Source of the DNA: Tetrapyrgos nigripes
Taxonomy: Eukaryota; Basidiomycota; Agaricomycetes; Agaricales; Campanellaceae
Reading direction: 5' to 3'
DNA length: 64,000 nt
NCBI GenBank assembly: GCA_013368315.1
Contig: JAACJM010000190.1
Coordinates: 62,001-126,000, forward strand
In this document: piece by piece, positions 54,442 to 64,000 of the stretch
How positions within the stretch are numbered: the first letter of the stretch is position 1
How the letters are laid out: every line of letters begins with the position of its first letter
Notes under the pieces: generated by a model
Told to the model about the DNA's origin: nothing
What the model saw: only the letters and a program-made list of their open reading frames with translations
The model's database searches: none
Made by a program: the position numbers and the translations under genes

Positions 54442-55798
54442 CTATCCCAAAGCTCGACGTTTCTCCACCCATTCCTTCGCTCTGGCACGACGAGCTTGCA
54501 TAGCAGCCTCGTCATCCTGACCTGGACCGAGTGGAGGTGGCATCGCAGTTATTTCCAACGCTTCTGCTCCTGGCTCTTCGTTTCTCATGATGTCATCCGC
54601 AGGATCGCGATCATCAGAGACACTGCCATCACTATCCCCGTAATCCACCAGTAAACCCAATCCCGGTCCAGACTTGCTCTTCTTCTGCTCTTCCTCCTTT
54701 TCAGCTTGTTCTTTCTTCATTTCTAGCCTCGTCAAGCCTCTGACAACCCCCCAAGACCGTTTCCGTTTCCACCGTCCACGTCACGTAAAAAGGCAAACCG
54801 TTTATCCCCGCCATGGTTGGCTAGAATACCCATTTCAAGTTGGGCAGGATTGGGAGAAGCGAGGATGCTTTTCGTTGTACGGCGCATGATTTCTTTCTGG
54901 GGTTCGTCAGGCTACTATAGGTGATGTAGTAAGTAGATGTCAAAAGACAGGATAATGGATAAATGCTACCTCCTCGTCACTCCCGCCCCAAACATCCTCC
55001 TGCTCAGCTGATTCGCCGTCTTCAGACATCCTTGCCTTCAAACGATCTTCTCGGACTTCCTCCATGAGTTTTCGCCGTTTTTCACGATGGAAATCTTCTA
55101 TCTCGCTTGGAGACAAGAAAAACATGTCTTCCGTGTCGGAAGGAAGGTCAGACCACCCTGACAACGAATTTGGCCGAGTTATAGTATTATGATGGGACGT
55201 TGAAGAAGGAAGGGTGTCCAGCAGAAGTCCAGCAGAAGCCGTACATCATATCTGTGAAGTAGACATTAGCTATGCCCCGAGTGTGAAGATAAAGAGACAG
55301 TGAAACCAAAGTGAAACAGAGAATGTCAAATGCTTCCTAAGTAGTACAGCTGTTAGGGTGTCGTCGTAGAAACCTTTCCATCTCGCGGACCACAAAATGA
55401 GGAGCAGAACCTTTCATTAGAGCCTAAGACATGAAACAATCGTACCTATCTACCCATATTCCTTCCGAAGTCAAGGTAGAAGGCCATGCACCGTTCTCGT
55501 TATCGTCGCCAGGAAATCCATGAGGAACGACAGCGTCGCCTCCCCATCTCATAAGCGCACTCCCAATCCCCCAATCTCTTTCAGCATCCTTCCTTTTGAT
55601 CATGACTTCTAGAGATTGCGCAGTAGCATGTCCATTGGGTCCACGTATCACTTCTGTTTCATGCGCCTGGATAAAAAGGACTGGATCTGGCGTAAAAAGG
55701 GTCACTTCTTGGTGTATCTTGTTCTGACTGCTGCTTTGTTCATTTCTGTATCGTTGTGTCCGGCTTTTGTTAGAATGTTTGTGTTTTCGTGAAGACAT
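54442..55798 (-). CDS. DRY_EERY-type (SWAP N-terminal-like) splicing regulator, with two frame-breaking micro-duplications
   Basis: SWAP-like proteins regulate pre-mRNA splicing; the DRY_EERY domain is named after its DRY motif. Exons on the minus strand: 55446-55798, 54970-55251, 54442-54911. Exon 1 starts MSSRKHKHSNKSRTQRYRN and has VTLFTPDPVLFIQAHETEVI. Splicing creates GIWVDRYDVRLLLD. Then come SDLPSDTEDMFFLSPSEIED with a charged helix, and MGILANHGGDKRFAFLRGRW. Two tandem duplications break the frame: 11 bp (55217-55227 repeated at 55228-55238) within the LLLD codons, and 5 bp (54777-54781 repeated at 54782-54786) at FLR/GRW. The frames on both sides are otherwise open. It is either a recent pseudogene or a sequence artefact. 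Confidence 0.7.
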
Positions 55799-56305
55799 GA
55801 TGGGAGTTGAAAAATAAAGAGAGGTTCAATGTGCGCTACCATCACTCTCCATGTCTCCAGGATTTCGACCATGTCATAGAATAGGTATTATGATGGGTCT
55901 CTGGAACGCATATCCATATTTTCTAGATTCCGGGCGCTTTGTATCCGCAAAACTTGAAGCTTCAAGAAGTTTGAACCAATATGTACCATCATCATGACCT
56001 TCCCAGCCTGAGTTGTCTCCATCACTGGCTGCTCGACAGGATTCGGGCGCTCTCTCGTTATTTTGACACTAGCCCTCTCGGTGCTTTCCGTACAGCAGTC
56101 GCTGGGTCCAACACGATGGAGCCAGAAGCATCGGCTTGCTGAAGAAGGAATGAGGGCTGGACCACAGGCGCGCCTGGAAAGTGGCTCATAGACTCCATTC
56201 CTACATGTGAGTGTCAAATCCTATCGTTAACGTCTGAATAACACAGTTCCAGTGAGACTCCTAATGTACAGGAGCAGCCTTGTCGTCCGCAGAATGCACT
56301 AGACT
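55799..56305. other. spacer; no supported gene
   Basis: A 109-residue minus frame (55888-56217) is Arg/Ser-rich without family features. Not supported as a gene. Confidence 0.35.
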
Positions 56306-59300
56306 CTAGTACACTTTCTCTCCAATCCACCCCAAATTCGTACGGAGCATCATCCGAAACTCCTTCTCGCAATTCCGCTTCATGTTCTTAAACTGCGTCT
56401 CGTCCATCATCTTCACCTTGAACTTTCTCGCCATCTCCTCGTAGGCGGAATCTGCGCCCGGACTGCCAGCCCGCATCTTTGCCACCAAAGACTCGTCCGA
56501 ATCCAGCGCCAGATCATCTGCACCAAGAGCCGCTTCAAAACCGACAATGGCTTCCTCGCTCGGTGCAAGCCTTCCCTCTTTCTCCATTTCCTTCGCGAAC
56601 TCTCTGACGCTATAGAGTTTGAAGACTTCTGCCGGTAAAAACACGGGATCAGGAGCGGGACTCGGACCCGAGCCCGGGCCTGAGCCTGAGTCGTCGGAAT
56701 TTGATTTTTCCTTGATGTAATTGTCAAGTCGCTCCTGGTCTGGCTTGATGAAAGCATAATCCATATGCCCTACTAGTATGCTAAATTGCGGAATGTTGAA
56801 GAAGAACATCCATCCCACTCCCACGAAACAGTCCAAAGAATGTCTTCTCGGGATAGACGTGACGGTACGTGAATTCCAGTCATCTCCTCCATCGACCACG
56901 ACTACGGGTTCGGAGACTTCCTTTCCCCTTTCATCTCTCCGAGTTGGCATGATGGTAGTACCAGCAGATAACGCAAGTGCTGGTCCTAATCCGCCCTGGT
57001 TGTACGATGAAGAAAAGAACGGATCGTCGTTCTCTGTAGAAGACAAAAAAGCCAACTGACGCGTCACAGCACGTATAAGCTGCTCTGGGTTAAAGAACGG
57101 GATGGAGGCCACAGTTTTGGCACCAAAAATTGCTGTTAGACCATGTCGGTACGCAGGATGAAGAACTTCCAACTTGACAGACGCAGACCGATGATCCCCA
57201 CTGAATTGGATACTGGTTGAGCGAAGGAAGGCGGGATGGACTAGATCGTGGAGGTGGTAGAAGAGAGCGGAGAGAAGCGGACATGAGATCGAGTACACCA
57301 CCAACCGGCTGGCATCTCGGTAGGACATTCCCACAATGTTCCTAGGACGACCTGGGGCAAACCTCAGATTGAGATTTTAACTACGTCAATTCAAGACCTA
57401 ATTCCACTAACACAGCGGCTTCTCCAGACAGGCAGTCTCCATACGACGTTTTCCCGTCCAAGACCACCTTAGATCACCCGATTGTATAAATATTTTCAAA
57501 ACGTCTTAATGAGCTTGGGTCAGTCTCAGTGAAGCAATGGTTCGCCGTTCGCGCAACGATGCCATATGGTGGATGCCTCAGTCTTACGGTGGCAACACAA
57601 GCTCTCGAGAATGCATAACTATGATATTATATTCACATGAATTACAGAGAAAAGGTATATAGCAGGGCTATAAGATAGCTTGCAACGACATATCATGACA
57701 CTAGCATAGTAACTTTGGAATGTAAAACACCAATGGATTTGGAGGGTGGACAGCAAAGTTTAAGTGACAACGTACAGAGGGATGGCTATCTGGAGAGTAG
57801 TGCCTAACTAGTCCTGAAGGATAATATTGAACCGAAGATGGAAGAATACCAAGAGAATACTGTATGCACACACCTGAGAATAATGACAATGCTAACTTGA
57901 TATGCTGCGAGACATAGAGATGGTGTCACGGTGAGAACGAGCGCTGCATTGCACTAAATTATTGCACACACCTAAGGATGAAAAAACAAAACATCCTGAC
58001 TTCGACTTAATGCAAGAAACCCCCATGCTACCAAAGTACTGCAAGTAGAGATGTCAGTAAACAAGGAAAGCTGCGGTGACCACTGGCACGCACCGTTGCA
58101 GAAGTCCATCACCTCTGAATTGCACAAGTTGAGTTGAGTTGATCTGCTGAAGGATGAAGTTGATGAAGGAAAAGCAGCGGAGCAAAATTGCATTGGCGGC
58201 TTTGTGGTTTTTCAACCAACTTGTGATCACTGCTTGAGGGCAGGATAATTGGACTTGCAGTTGCTGAGGATTGAGGACAACGATAATGTGCCCAGGAGGT
58301 TTTAAGAGTAAAGCTTGCTACGAGATGCCAGGAATGTCAGGCAAACATCGACGCGCAGTCAAAAAGCTGTTTGCTCACAACACCTTCCTGTGAGATTGCC
58401 GTTCAGGTCTTTTGCGGGGATTCCTACCATTCGAGCTTCTACGGACATTTCACAGATCTCAGAGGCACATTCTTACGTTTCATTGCACTGATATCTACAT
58501 CTCGCATCGGGAGGATCTTAAACTCGGTTGGTGGTGTAGGTCATCATCTGGAATGCCCATGTCAAGTAAGATAAGACGGAGCAACCCAGGTATGGCCTTG
58601 AGCACTTCGGCGACAGTGGAAGCGTAAATGTTTTGTTTTCCGGAAAGGTTTAGGGATTTGATGGATGGGTATGTGCTCGACAGGGCGTTGACTACACGAA
58701 GAATCTGCTCTGAGGAGAGTGAAGGGAAAGAGGAAAGATTAAGAATGAAGCGGTTGCTGTCGGAAGAGCTGAACTCGTGCTTGAGAATCTTGACGAGAAG
58801 GGATACTCCGTTATAAGGGAATGGGTTCTTCGCCATCAGCGCCTTCTTTATGAGCTCAGCTTTCCCTGGCTGCCATACCATCTCCTCTAGTTCACTGGTA
58901 TTGTCAGTAAAAAGACTACGCTCTATCGCCGGAGAAATGGACAATTCGATGAGGGAAGGAACCGGGTCTACTTCAGCTTGGTGCTTCGGGGTTGCGTTGG
59001 CTGTAGAGTTGCTACTAGTAGCCTCGGTCACACCAGCGTCAGCTTCGTATTCACGAGGCCAGGCTTCTGCGAGCATACTAGAAGTGATGACTCGAACATC
59101 TTCAAGAGCCTGGACAGCCTGAAGGACTTGATCTTTCACGGATTCTTTCAGGTCGTAGTAGCCGCCAACGTAGCCCTTCATGTCAATGGGTCCATCTCTT
59201 GGAGAAAAGACGAAGCAGTATGCGGGATCAGCAGGGTCAGTGACGTCGATGATGGTGATCCCGTCGTTATTGTCTATAGCAAGGATCAGAGTCAGTTGCG

Positions 59301-59735
59301 TTCTTTAGAGGATTCCAAGGTTCAATGCCACTCACCTCCCCCGAAACTCACCATATTAGGGCTCAAAACCCCACTATCAAGTCCAGCACCACTCATATAC
59401 GGGTGTTTCACATCTCCGAAATCGCTATCCCATGCCTGAGTCAACAAGAAAAGCGCATATGGACAAGGCATCAGAGGCATTAGTGGCCCTCGTTCGTCTG
59501 TGCCTATGACATTTCGTCCATAAACACCCTGTGCCCTCCGAATCTCATCCCTAATAATCTCTGCATTGTTTTCGTTCTTGAGGAGAGCAAGGAATCGTCT
59601 GGTGCCTTTGAGAGGAAGTGTGCCATAGCACCATTGATGGTGATGAGCTGCGATGCAGCGGTAATATGCCTGGCCGGTGGTAGATCCGTGAGGGACGAGA
59701 CGAGCGATGAGGAAGACTTGGTGTCGTTGACCCAT
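56306..59735 (-). pseudogene. 'MGQRHQ' family gene (paralogue B), split by a TA-flanked element
   Basis: Mushroom-specific family of unknown role. It starts at the ATG at 59735 with MGQRHQVFLIARLVPHGSTT, YYRCIAAHHHQWCYGTLPLK and EIIRDEIRRAQGVYGRNVIG. After introns come DNNDGITIIDVTDPADPAYC and a leucine-rich-like region (LNLSSFPSLSSEQILRVVNA, VLKAIPGLLRLILLDMG). At the TA at 58537-58538 the frame (DDDL) is interrupted by a 1.24-kb element. Coding resumes at 57293 (SALFYHLHDLVHPAFLRSTS, FSGDHRSASVKLEVLHPAYR, VFLPAEVFKLYSVREFAKEM) to a stop at 56306. A one-base difference from paralogue A just after the insertion shifts the frame, so even after excision the gene would not read through without repair or splicing. 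Confidence 0.75.
57296..58536. mobile_element. 1.24-kb element with short TIRs and TA duplication
   Basis: Ends CACCACCAACCG (57296) and CGGTTGGTGGTG (58536), flanked by TA on both sides (57294-57295, 58537-58538). Excising it with one TA restores DDLLDLM, aligning with KDLHDLM of paralogue A, which lacks the insertion. No transposase was recognised inside. TA targeting suggests Tc1/mariner or a related group. Confidence 0.8.
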
Positions 59736-60247
59736 GGGTACTGAGAGCTTAGTGACAGCGGAGTGGGGGTTGGAATCAAGTTGGAATAGAGACCACGGAA
59801 ACTTCTGACTTTATATGACGCCTACAGTGGGTTACTTTAAGCTCAAGATGAAAGGAAATGCATCAGATCATGACAGATGGGAATCTTTGGTAGAAGCGCG
59901 CGTGTCCTCGTGATCAGACAAACAACAGATCGAGTTCATTGGAATGCATAGGAATTTGGAAGTTTCATTGGAGGGCATAGGAAGTAGTCATGATGGGGGA
60001 GCATACAGGCATACAGGGCATAATCAAGAATAGTAACTCTGGTGTCAGTGGGGGTGTGAAGGAGATTGAAGATCGGAAACGGACACAGTTCTGTAAATTA
60101 AACGAAGACGAAGGAGAAAGGAAAGGGAGAAATCCAAAAATTTTCTGGTAAGATGTCTTCAACATGCAGGAGGGCATCCATTGACCAGTATATGTAGCTA
60201 AAAGATCACCAGCTCCTAAATGGCATACCCCATTCTTTCCCGACCCC
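59736..60247. other. intergenic region, no gene seen
   Basis: Holds the presumed promoter of the gene starting at 59735 (minus) and the 3' flank of the next minus-strand gene. Confidence 0.4.
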
Positions 60248-61343
60248 CTAAGCAACACCCTTTGCCTCTCGAGTGAGTTCATCCAGTTCCTCGTCCTCGT
60301 TGCCGTCCCTGCGTTCCCAGCCCAAAAACGATAACAATTTCTGCCTATGAGCTTTAGCCTGAGGAGGGATGGTAAAAGTTGCTTCTTCAGTCGGATTGAT
60401 CTCATTTGATTTGGCATCGTGGACTTGCTGCTGATGTGAGCTCTTCACCCCCTTGGTTTTGTCATCCGCCCAATGTCAAGGATTTGGAACGCCTGCCTCA
60501 AGGTCGAGAGAGGCCATGGAAGAGTGATGGGGTCTGATTGGTGATAGTGACAGGACTGATGTCGGCACTTGTGAGAATGACCTCGTTACCAGTGGTAGGA
60601 GCTGGGGATGGTGGGATTGGTTCTTCTTCGGACTTGTCAGTCTGGCCTGCGTTGGCTGCTAGTAGAGAATAAGTCAAAAATGTCAGTTTGAACGCCTGAG
60701 GAAAAATATGACGACATACCTTGGTTCTTCTTCTCCTTTTTGGAATCCTTCCTCTCCAAGAGCCCAGATAGAGTTCTCTATCTTGTGCCTCTTCCTCGGA
60801 TCCATCCCTAGCAAGTTCCAAGGATCTCACGCTGTTCATTCGCCTGACAATCCTGACCGGCTCCAGAGTAAACATCCTTGCAGTCCTCATTGTTCTTCGG
60901 CTGCCGTTGGTAGCGGTGGTAGCGTCAGCTGAAGAAGTCACTGCATGGCTGAGAAGGCAACTGGTGGTTCTGTGAGAACAAGAAGGAGCCCGACGACCAT
61001 GGCCGTACGCCTTAGCCGAGATGTGGCAGTCAGGTGGAAGATCAGCAGCACTACCTTCTCCTGTGACGATAGTCTGGTTCAGCAGTCCAGCCAAAGCAGC
61101 AAAGTTGAGTCGGTCTTCTCCATTGTAGGTACCATCGGTGCATGAAACCATGGTGGAAGTCGGACGTGAGTGCACAAAGACACCCTTTAAAGACGACGTC
61201 GGAGAACAAGGATTCTGGATTCTGAATTGTGGATCATCGGAGTCGATGCCGCAGGGGTCTTCTACACTGGAGAAAAACGTGATGGAGGCATCTTGCAGTG
61301 CAGAAGATGGGAATGAAGACGGAGATGAAGACACGTGTGTCAT
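60248..61343 (-). CDS. hypothetical Ser/Thr- and Arg-rich protein
   Basis: Minus-strand frame from the ATG at 61343 (MTHVSSSPSSFPSSALQDAS) with SCTDGTYNGEDRLNFAALAG, LLNQTIVTGEGSAADLPPDC and a basic stretch (GSWRGRIPKRRRRTK) that could be a nuclear signal. An intron probably lies at about 60660-60720 before NAGQTDKSEEEPIPPSPAPT. A last exon reads FTIPPQAKAHRQKLLSFLGW, then a Glu-rich end and stop at 60248. The joins are uncertain. No family recognised; composition suggests a regulatory or nuclear protein. Confidence 0.45.
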
Positions 61344-61977
61344 GCTGGCCAGATGAAGATTTGCTGCAAGGGATGTTAGGTTGCGAAGAGGGAAACGAAG
61401 TGAGAGCTACGCACAAGGTCTATGTACTTTGCAGCTCTGGAACAATGCGCAACGATGTCCTTTGTCAGGTGGTCCTATGGTCCAAGCGCAGACTCAGACA
61501 ATGCAAATACTGGGGATGGATTTTCCTTTCCTGGAGCACAAAACAACCACAAAATGCTAGACATGATTTCTCTAGTTGTGAAGACCAGTAATTCCAGGGA
61601 TCTGTGTATGAAAAGTCTCGGCATTGCATCTTGACTCTTGATGGCTGGAGGAGGAGCTGAAAATTGGTGAGCTGAGCGTAGGGTAAAAGGGAAGGTTGAG
61701 AGCTATTATGGGAATAGAAAACCAGTCGGAGAGCTTGACTCTTGGCTATTGAAAGCTGGACTGGACTGTTTGGAATTCCGGCGTAAGTGAGGCTGGATAT
61801 CAAGGACCCCGGACGTAGGTACATATGTAGTAAAACCAGTGAGCGCTTTCTGACGGACTGCATAACCGGCCCGGAGCAAACGATCTTGCCTCCAAGCTTA
61901 GATCGGGGGCAAGATCATTTCCGCATGACCACAACATCACATGACAAATGATGTCATGACATGTGAATCAAGTGTAA
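61344..61977. other. intergenic region, no gene seen
   Basis: Contains a small hairpin (GATCTTGCC at about 61882 with GGCAAGATC at about 61908). No coding support. Confidence 0.4.
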
Positions 61978-63581
61978 AACGAGAAGTTGCTGCTGGACAA
62001 TCTCAATAGCAGTATTAGCAATGAGCAGACAATGGATGTATCCGAATAGACTCAGAATTGGAGGCGGAAGGTAGAAAAGAATACAAAGTCAAGCATGACG
62101 GGGGTACAAGGAATGGATCGTGTTTCGGTCTCCAGCAAGTTTTCAGGATAGACACTCTTGACATTTGAATTTGGGCTGGCCAGCATGGGGTCTACTTGCA
62201 GTGTCTGCAAGGATCATCAATTCTGAATAAAATAAGGAAATATATATGTACACTGATAGTAATGCAAATACACTGTAATGTAATGCCAAGGTCAAAAAGT
62301 CCATATTGCAATGAAAAAAATAGCAAATCTGTCTTGACTCCTCATTTCTTTCCTCTTGAGCTGGAGGTGGCTTTTAACTGCGACTGAGACCGGGTCACCC
62401 TCCTCCCTGTCAAGTCCCCCACAATTGCTTGGCTCTCCCTTACTCCCTTTGTGGCTGGTGAGCTCACTGGTGCACGTCTGTTCTGGGGTGGAGCCTCTGA
62501 TACTCTATTTGCAACCCTACGTCTCTGCCCACCATTATCGTGTGCCCTTCCTCCTCTGCAAGAGGCTGCTGGTGTCTTCTTCCCATACCAGCACCCATAC
62601 CCTTGTCTGCAAAAATGCCTGCTGCGATGTCGTCAAGTGTGATAATACAAGGTTCAGGATAGACCAGGGGTGCTCTATCTCTCTCCCACCCATAGAGGAG
62701 AACATTCTCAAAGGTTTTCGTCGCATATGGTTTTTTGGTGTGCTGATTCTTCCAGTCCATGACTATTGGGACAGCCGGATCGCCATGAAGATGTGTTACC
62801 ACACCTACGACACTGACAAGAAGAAGTTGGTGCTGAGCCAGTGATGTTCTGTAGAACTAGAGAAAGTGGACGCACAAATCTCCGTCTTCCCTGATGCTAT
62901 CCACATCCTCCTTGCTGGACAGTGCAAAGTCAACAAATACCACCTTGGTAATCAATGGTGCTGCCTGGCCTTTTTGACAAGCAGTCTCTACCAGCACATT
63001 GTTGACCCAAAGCTCGTTGTATGCAATGTGGCAGTTGTGCATTTCATGTAGACTAGGAATTAGTGCATTGAGCTGAAAAAAAGAATGGAGGTTGTGTTAA
63101 AGGAAGCTGAAGTAACAGTTGACAAACTGAACGAACCAGCGAGAATAAAACTTCTTCATTGAGCAGTCCATACTTTTTCAATGACTCCAAAGAAGACAGA
63201 GCTACATGCTCCACAATATGTGCAAAACATGGCTCCTCTGACCCATCTGCAGGCACGTAAACCTATGGGAACAGACAAGAAGCTCAGATAAAAAGGGAGC
63301 TCGAGGTTAAAATGAAAGGGGTGAAAGGGACGAACTTTGTGGAAACCATACGATCTGGGTATGATTGTTCCTGTATTACCCATAGCAGTTGGTCAGATTG
63401 GATGAGAATGCATGTCATGCTACCGCTCACCTTGCAAATCCTTCAGTTGTTTGTATGCACGAGCTTCGTTCCATGCTATTTCAGCTCTGTTACGGTAGAA
63501 AGGAAACCTGCTTTGTTGGAATATTCTGATGATAATCTTGACAGTTTGGTCCTTGTGATGGATTCTTCCGTTCCAAACCTG
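61978..63581. repeat. 1.6-kb segmental duplication, copy 2
   Basis: Direct copy of 35966-37575. The left edge begins within the secreted-protein fragment (GAGAAGTTGCTGCTGGACAA) and the right edge is at CGTTCCAAACCTG (63581), after which sequence differs from copy 1. Confidence 0.92.
62391..63581 (-). pseudogene. kinase-like gene, 5'-truncated second copy
   Basis: Same exon blocks as 36337-37826. The nonsense codon present in copy 1 is absent here (CQKGQAAPLITKVVFVDFAL), and VDF is retained. The catalytic loop still lacks the H-x-D Asp (HNCHIAYNELWVNNVLV). The N-terminal exon is cut at 63581, so this copy has no start codon of its own. Confidence 0.5.
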
Positions 63582-64000
63582 TCATGAATCGTCTCCCGCC
63601 TATTCATTTTCCTTTCTATTCTTTTCCCTTTACTACCTATTTCCCACTCTAACCCCATAAACATCAACTATTTCTCATCATCGTCTATAGTTACCATCTC
63701 TCTAGATCTATGACTCATATTCCTATCTCCCCCGATTCCTATCTCCATGGACATTCTCACTGTCAATCACTCTGTGTGATCCAGTACCTTCATCTATCCA
63801 TATTTGACTTATTATTCTCTCGCCCTTGACATCTCCACATGATACCGTCCATTATTACTTACTCTTTCCCATCTGTCCATATTTTACTTATATACCTGTG
63901 ATCCTTGTAACCTATTCCTTAGTTCGTTCACTTCGTCTCCGCTCCGTACTTTTACTACGCAGTGTAGAGCCTAGTCAGCTTACTTTCTCTCTATCTCTCT
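63582..64000. other. pyrimidine-rich sequence at the window end
   Basis: C/T-rich, no coding support. Could be a promoter, an LTR fragment or another repeat that continues past the window. Confidence 0.35.

Noticed and set aside
55888..56217. 109-residue minus-strand ORF
   Set aside because: No family features, no start or splice context. It may be a 3' exon of an unseen gene but cannot be supported.

Overview
This window is nuclear DNA of a basidiomycete fungus, most likely a mushroom-forming agaricomycete. Genes carry many short GT..AG introns. The gene families are typical of Agaricomycetes: KDZ transposase with a TET/JBP-like dioxygenase, DUF6589, a small RecQ-like helicase, GH76-type alpha-mannanases and MPDU1. 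No bacterial operons, CRISPR arrays, rRNA genes or tRNA genes were seen. The region is repeat-rich and heavily rearranged, and about half of the recognisable genes are broken.

1-15.9 kb is a transposon block. It starts with a decayed TET/JBP-like 2-oxoglutarate dioxygenase (1-875) and a decayed KDZ (CxC2-type) transposase (2453-15241). The KDZ gene is cut in two by a nested Ty3/gypsy chromovirus (3720-11885) with 640-bp LTRs and a 5-bp target duplication. The chromovirus carries gag, protease, RT/RNase H, integrase, a chromodomain and an extra antisense gene. A short palindrome, ACTTTTGYAAAAGT, recurs in the introns and 3' flank of this TET/JBP-KDZ unit and was not seen in the rest of the window.

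15.9-28.4 kb is an inverted, rearranged, decayed copy of the 42.4-47.4 kb locus (ornithine cyclodeaminase plus GH76). The cyclodeaminase pseudogene is split at one point by about 6.75 kb that carries an intact-looking DUF6589 gene (17450-20222) tail-to-tail with an intact-looking RecQ-like helicase with a zinc knuckle (20293-22857). I propose that this pair is, or was, one mobile unit. The GH76 pseudogene is interrupted in its membrane segment by a 2-kb TIR element.

28.4-42.4 kb is a mobile-element graveyard around one good gene, a small secreted protein (30221-30971). It holds five non-autonomous hAT-like elements with 8-bp target duplications, a TA-flanked MITE, a nested fold-back palindrome, a broken second copy of the secreted-protein gene and a decayed kinase-like gene. 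Most of that chimeric segment is duplicated at 62-63.6 kb.

42.4-61.3 kb is the most gene-like part: ornithine cyclodeaminase (42407-43789), two intact-looking GH76 membrane-anchored mannanases (44460-47283 and 51675-54236), MPDU1 (49823-50850), a DRY_EERY splicing-regulator-like gene with two frame-breaking micro-duplications (54442-55798), and two paralogues of a mushroom-specific 'MGQRHQ' family. One paralogue is decayed and the other is split by a 1.24-kb TA-flanked element. The GH76 enzymes (alpha-1,6-mannan) and MPDU1 (mannose-phosphate-dolichol use) both touch mannan/glycan metabolism, but their proximity may be chance.

Gene models were built by eye from splice signals and reading-frame continuity. 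Family names rest on recognised motifs, not on database searches.
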